Shown here in pieces: positions 8,829 to 17,166 of a stretch of 39,628 nucleotides of DNA. Made by a program: the position numbers and the translations under genes. Source of the DNA: CAVXDP01 sp964562925 (GTDB lineage: Archaea; Thermoproteota; Bathyarchaeia; 40CM-2-53-6; CAVXDP01); contig CAZLVF010000012.1 in NCBI GenBank assembly GCA_964562925.1, positions 1 to 39,628 of the forward strand, written 5' to 3'. Within the stretch, counting starts at the first letter, position 1; every line of letters starts with the position of its first letter. The notes under the pieces were generated by a model. That model ran no database searches. It saw only the letters and a list, made by a program, of their open reading frames with translations, and was not told the DNA's origin.

Positions 8829-9344
8829 TTACTTCCTTTCAAATTCTATCCTAAGCGTCAAGCCTGCTATGTCTTTCGCCAGCTTCTTCGCGACCTCAAG
8901 GTCTACCGGCATATGTCTTGGCTCTCGGCCGTAGAGGATCACCTTGGTTTCTGTACTTCCGTCGGGCAGCCAGACTGTGTTTATGGTTAGTATAGAAAAC
9001 GGACTGAGGAGTTCCTCCAAAAACTGTCTTGGATCGGTGCCGTAGGCTAGTATCTTTATTCTTTTCCCAGTCTTTTCTCCAAGAGTTCGAACAATCTTCC
9101 CTCCACGGCCGAGGACTTTTCCCATATCGCTCTTGTTGACAAGTATCGCAAGCGTATTCTCTGTGTCCACGGATCTATGAAAGAAAACGTCTTGGAGAAC
9201 GTTGAACTCCTTCTCAAGTTCGGAAAGTGTTCTAATTATCTTGAGGTCTTGTTCTGTTATCTGCCCCTTTCTAACCTTCTCTTCGCATTTCTGGCAGAGG
9301 CTTCCGCTCTTCACGCAGAAGTTGTCCAGTATCGTTCTTACCAT
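8829..9344 (-). CDS. KH-domain protein related to archaeal NusA
   Basis: A 171-aa protein with an N-terminal cysteine cluster (Cys10, Cys17, Cys20), a helical linker, and KH modules. The first KH signature is SDMGKVLGRGGKIVRTLGEK, with the GxxG loop as GRGG, followed by DPRQFLEELLSPF as in archaeal NusA-like proteins. It probably binds RNA in transcription elongation or translation. It converges on the RNase J-like gene, 14 nt apart. The TATA-like CATATATAG (minus strand, about 9431-9440) implies a leader of about 60 nt. This zinc-plus-KH variant differs from the short two-KH NusA, and its exact role is unknown. Confidence 0.75.
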   Translation of the reverse strand: MVRTILDNFCVKSGSLCQKCEEKVRKGQITEQDLKIIRTLSELEKEFNVLQDVFFHRSVDTENTLAILVNKSDMGKVLGRGGKIVRTLGEKTGKRIKILAYGTDPRQFLEELLSPFSILTINTVWLPDGSTETKVILYGREPRHMPVDLEVAKKLAKDIAGLTLRIEFERK

Positions 9345-9798
9345 CTGGAATCATCGTCAGGCGATCATTCCGTACGTTTCCCTATCGGGCCCCGATTTGG
9401 AGTCCGATCGAACCTTACCATATCGACAATTCTATATATGTATTGCCTCTGACTTATTATGAGAATATTCTCTGAATTCAAGTCACAATCGAGAGCTCCA
9501 CATGGTTCGGGGCATGAAAAGGGTTTAGAATTCCAGTATAATCCAAATTCTGCGCTAGAACGTTCCACAGAGGCAGTACTTACGATGAAATAAACTTCAA
9601 AGCACGGCTGACTGGACACCTGTTTCCCTCGTCGAGCCCTAGGTTGGCGGGTAAATGGGTTAGGATAAAAAAGGTGGTTATGATTGGTGCGCGAATTCAT
9701 TCAGTCTTGCGCCCAACAATGTTTTGAAGTCTATTCGCGACTTGACTGGATGATCCAATCCTTTTAAAACTGATTCAGACGTGTAAGGGTGAGCGAAA
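9345..9798. other. 454-bp intergenic region between divergent KH-protein and aspS genes
   Basis: It contains the promoters of both flanking genes: TATA-like CTATATATG near 9432-9440 for the minus-strand gene, and CTTTTAAAAC at 9761-9770 for aspS, giving a start site near 9791 and a leader of about 8 nt. Between them (about 9460-9740) no convincing protein or recognisable RNA gene was found. The open frame on the minus strand there has no coding character. Confidence 0.5.
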
Positions 9799-11121
9799 AT
9801 GGAACTTGACTCGTTGAATGACTGGCGTAGAACCCATTACTCTTCGACGGTGACGCCGGAACTCGATCAGAAAGAGGTTACGGTCTTTGGTTGGGTTGAG
9901 GATATACGAGACCTAGGAGGCCTAACCTTCCTGTCGCTACGGGATAGGGAGGGACTTGTCCAAGTAACGATCCCGAAGAAGAGAGCTTCAAGTGCCGTAC
10001 TTGAAAAGACTGGGAGGCTCGGCAGGCAGTTCTCGATAGGCGTCCGTGGAAAAGTGGAAGCACGTAAGGAAGCTCCCGGAGGCGTCGAGATTATCCCAGA
10101 GGAGATAAAGATCCTTGGCTCGGCAACTTATCCTCTCCCTATGGATCCGACGGGGAGGGTTCCAGCGGACATAGACGTGAGGCTTAATGTTAGGACTCTT
10201 GATCTGAGGAGGGAAGAGTGTAAAGCCATATTCAATATAAGACACGTGGTCGTTGATGAGATCGAGAGCTTTCTGAGAGAGAAGGGTTTCGTAGAGGTTC
10301 ATACGCCGAAGATAATTGCAGCGGCTGCTGAGGGAGGCGCCTCCCTATTTCCAGTTGAATACTTCGAGCACAAGGCGTATCTCGCCCAGAGTCCGGAGCT
10401 CTATAAGGAGGAGTTGACAAGCGTCTTCGAGAAGGTCTATGAAATCGGCGTCTATTTTAGGGCTGAAGAATCGCATACAAGACGCCATCTCAGCGAGTTT
10501 GTTTCCGTCGATGTCGAAGAGGCCTTTGTTGATGTTCGGGATGCTATGAAACTTCAAGAAGAACTGACTGTGCAGGTTATCGACCAAGTGATGATCCGAT
10601 GTGAAAAGGAGCTGAGAACTCTTGGAGTTGAGTTGAAGGCATATAGCCTTCCGCTCCGCCGCTACACGTATGATCAGATCCTCAAGGAACTCGAAGAGGC
10701 AGGACAGAAGATAGCATGGGGAGAGGACGTCCCCACGACCGCTTATCGAGAGCTTGCTAATCTTCACAAGGGAGAGTTTTACTTTATAGTTGACTGGCCT
10801 ACGAGGATACGGCCATTCTATATAAAGCCGAAACGGGATAGACCCGAACTCTGCGACGCCTTCGACTTTATGTACGAGTGGATTGAGGTAACGTCCGGAG
10901 GCACCCGCATCGACACGAAAGACATGTACATAACGAGATTGAAAGAGCAAGGCCTAGATCCAGAAGCGTTCAAGTTCTACCTGGACAACTTCGATTTCGG
11001 TTTGCCTCCTCACGCAGGTTTCGGCATGGGTCTCGACAGGTTCCTTATGGCCATCTTGGAAAGGAAGAATATCAGAGAGGTCGTGCTCTTCCCGAGAGAT
11101 CGATTCAGGCTTGTCCCTTAG
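9799..11121 (+). CDS. aspS: Aspartyl-tRNA synthetase, archaeal type, predicted non-discriminating
   Basis: Class IIb synthetase of 440 aa. An N-terminal OB-fold anticodon-binding domain (about 1-120) precedes the catalytic core. Motif 2 is FRAEESHTRRHLSEF, motif 3 is GFGMGLDRFLMAIL, and the Asp-specific segment APTEGG-like AAAAEGGASLFPV is present. Aligned by eye to the Thermococcus discriminating enzyme, its Trp26 corresponds to Glu34 here and its Lys85 to Pro93. Loss of that pair, with Pro at the second site as in Methanothermobacter, marks enzymes that also charge tRNA-Asn. Asn-tRNA would then be completed by an amidotransferase elsewhere in the genome. The ATG start fits the TATA at 9761-9770. 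Confidence 0.93.
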   Translation: MELDSLNDWRRTHYSSTVTPELDQKEVTVFGWVEDIRDLGGLTFLSLRDREGLVQVTIPKKRASSAVLEKTGRLGRQFSIGVRGKVEARKEAPGGVEIIPEEIKILGSATYPLPMDPTGRVPADIDVRLNVRTLDLRREECKAIFNIRHVVVDEIESFLREKGFVEVHTPKIIAAAAEGGASLFPVEYFEHKAYLAQSPELYKEELTSVFEKVYEIGVYFRAEESHTRRHLSEFVSVDVEEAFVDVRDAMKLQEELTVQVIDQVMIRCEKELRTLGVELKAYSLPLRRYTYDQILKELEEAGQKIAWGEDVPTTAYRELANLHKGEFYFIVDWPTRIRPFYIKPKRDRPELCDAFDFMYEWIEVTSGGTRIDTKDMYITRLKEQGLDPEAFKFYLDNFDFGLPPHAGFGMGLDRFLMAILERKNIREVVLFPRDRFRLVP

Positions 11122-11203
11122 CTAGTTGTTCATGGGGAATGAACTGTCACAAGTCTTAAAGATGCTTGGGATATCATCAATAGTGTAGAGGTAGAGATCT
11201 GTC

Positions 11204-11413
11204 ATGTCATATAGCTACGGCATCACTTGCCCTTGGTGCTGTTCGATTAACCCGGAGGATAATGTATATTGCAACGTGTGCGGCGGCGCGATAGTCGCTG
11301 TCCTATGCAATCGCTGTTTGACGAGCAACCCGCCAACGGCGTCCTTCTGCGGAGGATGCGGGGAAATGCTGCAATACACTGAGTACGTAGAGGAATATGA
11401 TCTGGAGCGTTAA
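11204..11413 (+). CDS. Double zinc-ribbon protein
   Basis: A 69-aa protein consisting almost entirely of two zinc ribbons: CPWC (9/12) with CNVC (23/26), and CNRC (35/38) with CGGC (49/52), plus an acidic C-terminal tail (YVEEYDLER). It resembles DZANK-type treble-clef/zinc-ribbon modules that mediate protein or nucleic-acid contacts. It lies between aspS and the convergent L40e gene. No enzymatic domain is present and the partner is unknown. Confidence 0.75.
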   Translation: MSYSYGITCPWCCSINPEDNVYCNVCGGAIVAVLCNRCLTSNPPTASFCGGCGEMLQYTEYVEEYDLER

Positions 11414-11438
11414 GGCCGGGCTGTCGTTCTGGAGAAAT

Positions 11439-11603
11439 CTACTTGGCGCCGAGTTCACGTTTCTTCCATCGTAGGTTGTAGCCTCGACATTTTCTGCAGC
11501 GCTTAGACGGCCCAGGATTTCTTGCACCACAGTTCCTGCACACCTTATAGTGGAGTCTATGTTTCTGGGCTAACTGCTTCTTGAAGACGTCGGTGATCGG
11601 CAT
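11439..11603 (-). CDS. rpl40e: Ribosomal protein L40e
   Basis: A 54-aa ribosomal large-subunit protein, easily missed because of its size. The translation begins MPITDVFKKQLAQKHRLHY and carries CRNC (Cys22/25) and CRKC (Cys36/39), the single zinc site of archaeal L40e. It ends GYNLRWKKRELGAK, the family's characteristic tail. The ATG lies at 11601-11603 (minus strand), with an A/T-rich TATA region (about 11645-11657) about 45 bp upstream. It converges on the double zinc-ribbon gene with 25 nt between the stops. The stop is TAG. Confidence 0.93.
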   Translation of the reverse strand: MPITDVFKKQLAQKHRLHYKVCRNCGARNPGPSKRCRKCRGYNLRWKKRELGAK

Positions 11604-11795
11604 ATGCTTCAACCTGTTGGAGGCCTAGGAGGATCTAGATCAATATATCTTTATTTGAAAATCGGAGGCGCTGTTTACTTCGTTTCTACCTAGACGATAG
11701 TTCCATTCGAGTCATCGAGCGGAGGGGGGGGTACATCCAAGAGTTACCGGCAGAAAAATCCGCTTACCGCCTTGGCTCAAGGAAGCCGATTTGGA

Positions 11796-12512
11796 TCATC
11801 TAATGCTCCTTGGAGAGGAGGGGAACACAGGCGGCGCCTTCTTCTTCCGATAGAAGTCTTTTCCCAATCGAACGAGCGCTGTCTCAAAGTCCATGAAATC
11901 CTTCCCTTTGACTTGATTCCCATCCCAGATGCGCTTGAGATCCCTTAGCACCTTAAGACGCTCGTCTAGATCTCTTCCTTTAGACCTTGTAAAACCCAGC
12001 TTATGCGAAGCAAGCACCGTAAGCGGCTGGGGAAGTGGGTCAGCCTTCTCCCATATCCCTCTCAGCTCTCTCAGAAATATCCCAGCGGTAACATCACCTA
12101 TCCCTTTGCCAAGCTCCATCAGCCTCCTCTCTAAATCTCGTGGATCGCTAGCGACCCTATGAATCTCAGAGAGATGTCCTCGATATTCTCGTTTCAGCGC
12201 TCCTACAACATCCAGCAGTTTTGTTGCTGTCTTGAAGTCATATCGAGTGTAGCCTCCTGAATCAAGCAGTGAGACCAGTCTGTCCCATCCCGTATCTACT
12301 ATGCCCTTCGGGGATAGAATGCTCTCTTGCTCGAATAGCTTGTATGTCTTGACGGCGATCCTCTCGGTTATCCTAGCTCCAAAGAGTATTGAAGCGATGA
12401 ACCACTTGAATATCTGTCGCTCATCCTTCGTCCCGAGGTCGATTCCTAGCGCCGTCGAAAACCTATTGCCGAAATCCTTGATGATCGCGCTTACGATATC
12501 TCGTCTCCGCAA
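11796..12512 (-). CDS. HhH-GPD-like (endonuclease III-related) protein
   Basis: A 238-aa, mostly helical protein. A helix-hairpin-helix motif, LMELGKGIGDVTAGIFLREL, sits near residues 130-150, and KWFIASILFGARIT near residue 35 recalls the N-terminal helix of the endonuclease III/HhH-GPD superfamily. No C-terminal four-cysteine iron-sulfur cluster is present, and the usual catalytic Lys and Asp of the HhH-GPD core cannot be placed confidently. Base-excision repair is plausible but inferred. The start must be the TTG at 12512 because an in-frame TGA lies just upstream. The TATA-like CTATTTTAG (12546-12554, minus) predicts an almost leaderless transcript. Confidence 0.6.
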   Translation of the reverse strand: MRRRDIVSAIIKDFGNRFSTALGIDLGTKDERQIFKWFIASILFGARITERIAVKTYKLFEQESILSPKGIVDTGWDRLVSLLDSGGYTRYDFKTATKLLDVVGALKREYRGHLSEIHRVASDPRDLERRLMELGKGIGDVTAGIFLRELRGIWEKADPLPQPLTVLASHKLGFTRSKGRDLDERLKVLRDLKRIWDGNQVKGKDFMDFETALVRLGKDFYRKKKAPPVFPSSPRSIR

Positions 12513-12571
12513 TCCTGATCAACATAGACTTGAAGATTGGGCTAGCTAAAATAGTTCGTCGTGGTAGAACG

Positions 12572-12580
12572 CCTTTTAAG
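12572..12580 (+). promoter_or_regulatory. TATA box for tRNA-Val
   Basis: CCTTTTAAG is centred about 31 bp before the first tRNA base, the expected spacing for an archaeal tRNA promoter. It is divergent from, and close to, the promoter of the HhH protein gene. Confidence 0.6.
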
Positions 12581-12606
12581 GATATCTCGGCCACTTTTTC
12601 TAGTAA

Positions 12607-12682
12607 GGGCCGGTAGTCCAGCCCGGTTAGTGACGCTGCCCTCACACGGCAGAGGTCGAGGGTTCGAATCCCTCCCGGCCCA
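12607..12682 (+). tRNA. tRNA-Val (anticodon CAC)
   Basis: A cloverleaf can be drawn by eye. The acceptor arms GGGCCGG (12607-12613) and CCGGCCC (12675-12681) pair fully, with discriminator A at 12682. The anticodon stem CTGCC/GGCAG encloses the loop CTCACAC, giving anticodon CAC at 12643-12645 (reads GUG, Val). The T-arm is GAGGG-TTCGAAT-CCCTC. The D-stem is short (GTC/GAC). No intron is present and the terminal CCA is not encoded. Confidence 0.95.
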
Positions 12683-12758
12683 TGTCTACTATTGCTAAAT
12701 AACCTTATGTTAGCACCAAACTAGAAGCTCGAACCTAGCGAAGCAACGAGGGTTTAGA

Positions 12759-13760
12759 ATGCACTTAATCAAAATGATAACCACCGTAGATTCACACACC
12801 GCCGGCGAACCGACTAGAATTGTCATAGGTGGTTTCCCAAGAGTCCCAGGCAAAAACATGAATGAGAAGAGAATATACCTCCAGAAAGAACTGGATTTCT
12901 TGCGCACTTTACTCATGCATGAACCTAGAGGACATAACGATATGTTTGGTGCCGTATTGATGGAGCCAGAAGTTTCTGGAGCGGATTTGGGTGTAGTTTT
13001 CATGGATGGTGGAGGTTACTTACCTATGTGCGGCCATGGTGTTATCGGTGTGGCAACCGTCGCTTTGGAGATGGGTTTGGTTGAAGCCAAGGAGCCGGTC
13101 ACCACGGTGGCCTTGGATACTCCAGCCGGAATAGTTTACACCCGAGTGAACGTTGAAGATCTGAAAGTGAAGAGTGTAACTATGAAGGGGCTCCCATCGT
13201 TCTTTTATACGTCAAGTGCTATTCGAGTTTCGAATGTTGGAGAAGTTCCAGTCGAGATTTCCTTTGGCGGAAATTTCTTCGCTATAGTCAACGCCAAGGA
13301 CATAGGAATTGAGATCAAGTCGGAGAACGTGACAGAACTGATTCAGATAGGAATGAAGATCAGGAACGCTGCGAATCTCATTCCTGTAGAGCATCCTGAA
13401 ATACCATACATCAACAAAGTCGAACTTGTGGAAATATGTGGAGAGTCCACAAATCCTATGGCAGATTCAAGGTCAATTGTCGTGTTTGGAGATGGGCAAG
13501 TTGACAGGTCACCATGCGGAACTGGAACGTGCGCCAAGATGGCAACCCTTTACGCTCGAGGGAATCTCAAACTGAATGAAGATTTCGTCCATGAGAGCGT
13601 ACTGGGAACATTATTCATAGGGCGATTGATTGAAGAAACTGCTGTTGGAGATTTCAAGGCTGTTGTTCCTGAAGTAACGGGGAGCGCTTACATCACTGGG
13701 ATTCAACAGTTCATTGTAGATCCTTCTGACCCTCTGAAATACGGATTCTGCTTAGGATGA
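12759..13760 (+). CDS. Proline racemase / hydroxyproline epimerase family protein
   Basis: A 333-aa member of the proline racemase superfamily. The first catalytic cysteine is in PMCGHG (Cys91) and the second in DRSPCGTGTCAK (Cys253). Both being present fits a racemase or 4-hydroxyproline 2-epimerase rather than the Thr-containing trans-3-hydroxyproline dehydratases. The N-terminal VDSHTAGEPTRIV is canonical. The likely reaction is inversion of C2 of proline or hydroxyproline by a two-thiol mechanism, in the cytoplasm. It is apparently a single-gene unit following the tRNA. Substrate choice cannot be settled from these motifs. Confidence 0.9.
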   Translation: MHLIKMITTVDSHTAGEPTRIVIGGFPRVPGKNMNEKRIYLQKELDFLRTLLMHEPRGHNDMFGAVLMEPEVSGADLGVVFMDGGGYLPMCGHGVIGVATVALEMGLVEAKEPVTTVALDTPAGIVYTRVNVEDLKVKSVTMKGLPSFFYTSSAIRVSNVGEVPVEISFGGNFFAIVNAKDIGIEIKSENVTELIQIGMKIRNAANLIPVEHPEIPYINKVELVEICGESTNPMADSRSIVVFGDGQVDRSPCGTGTCAKMATLYARGNLKLNEDFVHESVLGTLFIGRLIEETAVGDFKAVVPEVTGSAYITGIQQFIVDPSDPLKYGFCLG

Positions 13761-13993
13761 GACGAGATTATAGGAGTCTGAGTAAGACCTCGCCAAGTTC
13801 TCGAGAGTGGGGCAAGAACTCAGGGTGAGAGCGGCTTTCAAAAAGTAGGGTGAAATTTCTTTGGGGTATTGGAAAGCGCGCGCGTCTTAGCTTTCAGTAG
13901 GGAGCTAGGCGACCAAACAGAACCTTTCTCCAACAGCGCAAAAACTATTATTGTGGTCAGGCCCATACCCAAGAACGCAGGACGGATGATCAT

Positions 13994-14989
13994 TTGCCTC
14001 TCTTCGGTGGAAAGGAAAAGACGAAAGGAAAGAAGACTCGCATGTTCTTTTCGACGGATGTCCATGGCTCCGAACCGACCTTCAAGAAGTTTGTAAATGC
14101 AGGAAAGGTATATGGGACGGATGTTCTGGTGCTTGGCGGCGACATAACTGGAAAGATGATAACGCCGATAGTAAGACAGCCTGACGGTAGTTATGTCAGT
14201 CGCTTTCTTGAGCAGAAACAGGTTGTTAAGACAGAGGAAGAGCTGAAGGATTTGGAGAAGAGAATACTGACCACAGGCGCTTACACAACTCTCGTGGAAC
14301 AGAAGGAGTACGAGGGGCTCTCCGCTGACGAAAAGAGGCTTGATGACTTGTTCAAAAGGTTGATGCGCGAGAGATTGCTAAGATGGATTGACCTAGCGAA
14401 TGAACGACTGAAAGACACGAAGATAGTCTGCTACATAACCGGCGGAAACGACGACGCACAGGAAATCGTTGATCTTATCACCGACACAGAGCATGTGAGA
14501 AACCCCGACAATAAAGTCGTCTACATCGACGACATACATGAAATGGCTAGTCTAGGCTGGGGAAACCCAACACCTTGGAAGACCCCTAGAGAGTGCAGCG
14601 ACGAGGAGATCGGAGACAAAGTTGAGCGACTGATATCAAGCATTAAGGATATGAAGAATGCTGTATTCAACTTCCACATCCCGCCTAAAGATTCGGAATT
14701 GGATGATGCGCCCCAGCTGGACACGTCTGTATATCCTCCGCAGCCCATTTACAAGGCAGGGCAAATCCTGACATACGGTGCCGGTAGCCAATCGATACGA
14801 AACGCTGTTGAAAAACACCAGCCACTCTTGGGCCTTCACGGGCATATTCATGAATCGAAAGGCGCGAGAAAGATTGGAAGAACGCTTTGCATTAACCCAG
14901 GAAGTGAGTACGGAGAGAGCATCCTAAGAGGCGCGATAATAGATATCGCAGATGGCGAAGTAAAAAGTTACCAGTTCGTCTCAGGTTGA
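13994..14989 (+). CDS. Calcineurin-like metallophosphoesterase
   Basis: A 331-aa protein with the metallophosphoesterase metal-site motifs in order: STDVHGS (Asp22, His24), GGDITGK (Asp50), GGNDD (about 150) and GLHGHIHES near residue 285. Asp, Asn and His ligands for two metals are all present. An insert of about 85 residues between the second and third motifs is rich in charged helix. A basic N-terminal stretch precedes the first motif. The substrate is unknown; nucleotides, phosphoproteins and phosphodiesters are all possible. The start is TTG at 13994, which is required because the next Met (17) would trim close to the first motif. Confidence 0.85.
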   Translation: MPLFGGKEKTKGKKTRMFFSTDVHGSEPTFKKFVNAGKVYGTDVLVLGGDITGKMITPIVRQPDGSYVSRFLEQKQVVKTEEELKDLEKRILTTGAYTTLVEQKEYEGLSADEKRLDDLFKRLMRERLLRWIDLANERLKDTKIVCYITGGNDDAQEIVDLITDTEHVRNPDNKVVYIDDIHEMASLGWGNPTPWKTPRECSDEEIGDKVERLISSIKDMKNAVFNFHIPPKDSELDDAPQLDTSVYPPQPIYKAGQILTYGAGSQSIRNAVEKHQPLLGLHGHIHESKGARKIGRTLCINPGSEYGESILRGAIIDIADGEVKSYQFVSG

Positions 14990-15055
14990 GAAGGCTCACC
15001 CACGGAAACGACTGACCCGCCCGTAACAGGTATCATCATTAGAAAATACGTATCG

Positions 15056-15139
15056 TTAGGGGGCAAATGCGGCCCACAGTAGGATTATCAACCACATTAC
15101 TATTGAGAAGATTACCATTCCTTTGTCTTCTCTGTCCAC
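15056..15139 (-). CDS. Putative 27-aa single-TM protein downstream of APC permease
   Basis: A very small ORF: start GTG at 15139, stop TAA at 15056-15058. The product has a short charged head (MDREDKG) and one hydrophobic helix (MVIFSIVMWLIILLWAAFA). An exact Shine-Dalgarno sequence, AAGGAGGTGA (15148-15157, minus strand), stands 8 nt before this GTG, which is unusual in a genome where most starts lack one. It lies 57 nt downstream of the permease stop on the same strand. It resembles in design the tiny membrane subunits that accompany some secondary transporters. An upstream in-frame GTG at 15151 overlaps the SD and is less likely. Confidence 0.6.
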   Translation of the reverse strand: MDREDKGMVIFSIVMWLIILLWAAFAP

Positions 15140-15181
15140 CTTCGAAATCACCTCCTTACTCCTAGGATCTAGGCCACTTTC

Positions 15182-15188
15182 AAAAAAA
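15182..15188 (-). terminator. Oligo-T tract after permease gene
   Basis: On the minus strand a run of seven T follows the permease stop by a few bases, and archaeal RNA polymerase often stops at such tracts. A small perfect inverted repeat (CCTAG-GAT-CTAGG, 15161-15173) lies just beyond. It may attenuate transcription into the tiny membrane ORF rather than end it completely. Confidence 0.4.
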
Positions 15189-15196
15189 TAGGGGGT

Positions 15197-16825
15197 TTAG
15201 TCGGGGGGGACTAGCTTGAATGAGAGGCTTAGGTCTATTCCTTGTCGCTTCCGATGCCACCGCCAATAGACGTACCATACGAGGCCTACAACGTAGAAGA
15301 AGAATACAAAGATCATCGACGCTGGACTGATTCCAAGCGCGGGCACCGTCAGCCAGTAGTATATCATTGTAATATTGAAGATCACACTGATCAAACCCGT
15401 AATTGTGATCAGAGGTATCGGCCCTAACTTGTATTTGGCTGCGGGAGATGCTTCGTAGATAGCCTTTCCTCTCCACGGCATCACGGCTCCCGCGAGAGAT
15501 GTGAAAGTGTATGGTATACAACCGCTGGATAGAGCTGCAGGCAGGAATACAGGCGCTACCTCGGGCATATACGCAGACAGGTATATCTGAATCACTGCAC
15601 ATGCGCAGGCGAGCCAGATGACGTACACTGGCGTGTGCCATCTGCTATGTACAATCGCGAACTTGTCTGGAAGACCTCTGTCGAAAGCCATTGCAAAGAA
15701 CATTCTGATCGGTCCGACCATTGTGTTGTAGTATACCTGGTACCCGTTGCAAATCAGACCTAACATGATTAGGAAGAGCGCGACCATAACTCCGGTTCCC
15801 AATGTCGCGTCACTAGCGGCAACGTACATCCCTAGGTTTACACTTGAAATGGGCAGCGCCCATTCGCCTGAGTACCATAGAGCTCCGGCAGACTTGATGA
15901 ACGTTGGATCAACGGCATTCGAGAATACTAGCCAGACAATGAGCCAAGCAATTGCGGTTGCCCAGCCTGAACCGTTCATGACAAGGTTCTGAACCCTAAG
16001 GTTTCCAGCGCCTTTTATTTCGCCACTCAACTGAGCACTCCAGAACGCCCATCCTAAGAGGCTCCATATCATTGCCATCAACCCGATCTGGTCATACCAA
16101 CTGAATCCAGGATTCGGGTTGTAACCACCTGCGATCGCCGTGTTTATGACCGTATTGTAGTAATCAGGATCCGAGACAAACCTCGCAGCAAACCCATTGA
16201 AGTTCTGAGCGAAGGACGTAGGATTCGTACCTGCAAGAACTACGATATACGCCGCCATTCCGAGGGTTGCGGCGTACATCAACCATCGTTGGATTGACGC
16301 GAAGAGCTTTATTGGCAGTGAGAGTTGCCAGCCCATCAGGAAAAGATAGATCATTCCAACTAGGAAGAACCCTTTGGGAGTCAATACCCACTCTCCAAAA
16401 GCGAGTAGGCTGGGGTTGTTCCATGCTGCACCAGCCGTAACGAAGAACGGGTTCATACCTAGGAACGTCACAAACCAGTACGCCCAGACATCCCAGTATA
16501 TCAGATACCAAAAGTCTCCAATTACTATCGGGAACGAGATCCATGGACTTAGGAATCTGCTTTGAGCGATCCAGTCAACTCCGCTGCGTGGAAGGGCGCT
16601 TACGATGAACATGTAGGTTGTCCACATGAAGGTGCCAAGCGCCGCTGTCATGAGTATCGCGACGCTTTGGTCTCCGCCGGGAAAAGCGAAGGGGTTGAAT
16701 GGTAGATTGAAGGCGACGACTGAAAGCCAGCCCATAGTGAGGCAGTTGTATATCCAAGCGTCTATTGGAGGCACCGTTCTTACTAAGCCACTTGCTTTTC
16801 TTATGAAGGTCCCTTCAGCTGCCAT
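15197..16825 (-). CDS. APC-family amino acid permease
   Basis: A polytopic membrane protein of 542 aa with about 12 hydrophobic segments, of the amino acid-polyamine-organocation superfamily. It is probably an ion-coupled uptake system for an amino acid or related compound. The loop after the eighth segment, RMFFAMAFDRGLPDKFAIVHSRWHTPVY, cut here to the key residues DRGLP and HTPV, is a clear APC hallmark. The frame is open to 16945, but ATG at 16825 is preferred: the TATA-like CATAAATAC (16857-16865, minus) sits 36 bp upstream, and the extra 40 residues are Cys/Arg-rich and not membrane-like. A tiny single-TM ORF follows. Confidence 0.85.
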   Translation of the reverse strand: MAAEGTFIRKASGLVRTVPPIDAWIYNCLTMGWLSVVAFNLPFNPFAFPGGDQSVAILMTAALGTFMWTTYMFIVSALPRSGVDWIAQSRFLSPWISFPIVIGDFWYLIYWDVWAYWFVTFLGMNPFFVTAGAAWNNPSLLAFGEWVLTPKGFFLVGMIYLFLMGWQLSLPIKLFASIQRWLMYAATLGMAAYIVVLAGTNPTSFAQNFNGFAARFVSDPDYYNTVINTAIAGGYNPNPGFSWYDQIGLMAMIWSLLGWAFWSAQLSGEIKGAGNLRVQNLVMNGSGWATAIAWLIVWLVFSNAVDPTFIKSAGALWYSGEWALPISSVNLGMYVAASDATLGTGVMVALFLIMLGLICNGYQVYYNTMVGPIRMFFAMAFDRGLPDKFAIVHSRWHTPVYVIWLACACAVIQIYLSAYMPEVAPVFLPAALSSGCIPYTFTSLAGAVMPWRGKAIYEASPAAKYKLGPIPLITITGLISVIFNITMIYYWLTVPALGISPASMIFVFFFYVVGLVWYVYWRWHRKRQGIDLSLSFKLVPPD

Positions 16826-16856
16826 GCTTTTTCCCGAGATAGGTTTTGCCTGATCA

Positions 16857-16865
16857 GTATTTATG
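16857..16865 (-). promoter_or_regulatory. TATA box deciding the permease start
   Basis: CATAAATAC on the minus strand predicts transcription starting near 16834. That is downstream of the longest possible start at 16945 and just before the ATG at 16825, so the shorter protein is favoured. Confidence 0.5.
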
Positions 16866-17166
16866 ACTTGGCAGCACCTTCTGCAACCGCGATGTACTTT
16901 ATTGTACTCGGTCGTACTATTGAATGCCCGATTTCTTGCGCCCAAGAAAGTAATACCCAGGCAGCGTTATCCAGAGCCTCTGGCCGAACAGGGAGCAGGG
17001 TACTCTGAGTTCACGCCCACTCTTACATGCAGACGAGCATAGACTTACTGAGCCTTCGTTCCGACAAAAAGTTCAGTCAGTCTACTGTGACTCTGTAACC
17101 AAACGACTGAGATCGGTCTTCTAGAATAGCTAGCTCGAAACTAAGTGCCATGTTCTCGCCTCGCTG

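Noticed and set aside
9365..9700. Minus-strand 111-codon frame upstream of the KH gene
   Set aside because: Composition is not protein-like, and the region contains the promoters of the flanking genes; no homology pattern was recognised.
9460..9740. Structured RNA (RNase P or SRP RNA) in the gap before aspS
   Set aside because: None of the conserved core sequences could be found by eye; A/T-rich stretches and lack of long pairing argue against it.
10345..10950. Minus-strand 201-codon frame inside aspS
   Set aside because: It lies wholly antisense to the catalytic core of the synthetase, including motif 2.
16826..16945. N-terminal 40-residue extension of the APC permease
   Set aside because: It lies upstream of the likely TATA box/start site and is Cys/Arg-rich, unlike permease N-termini.
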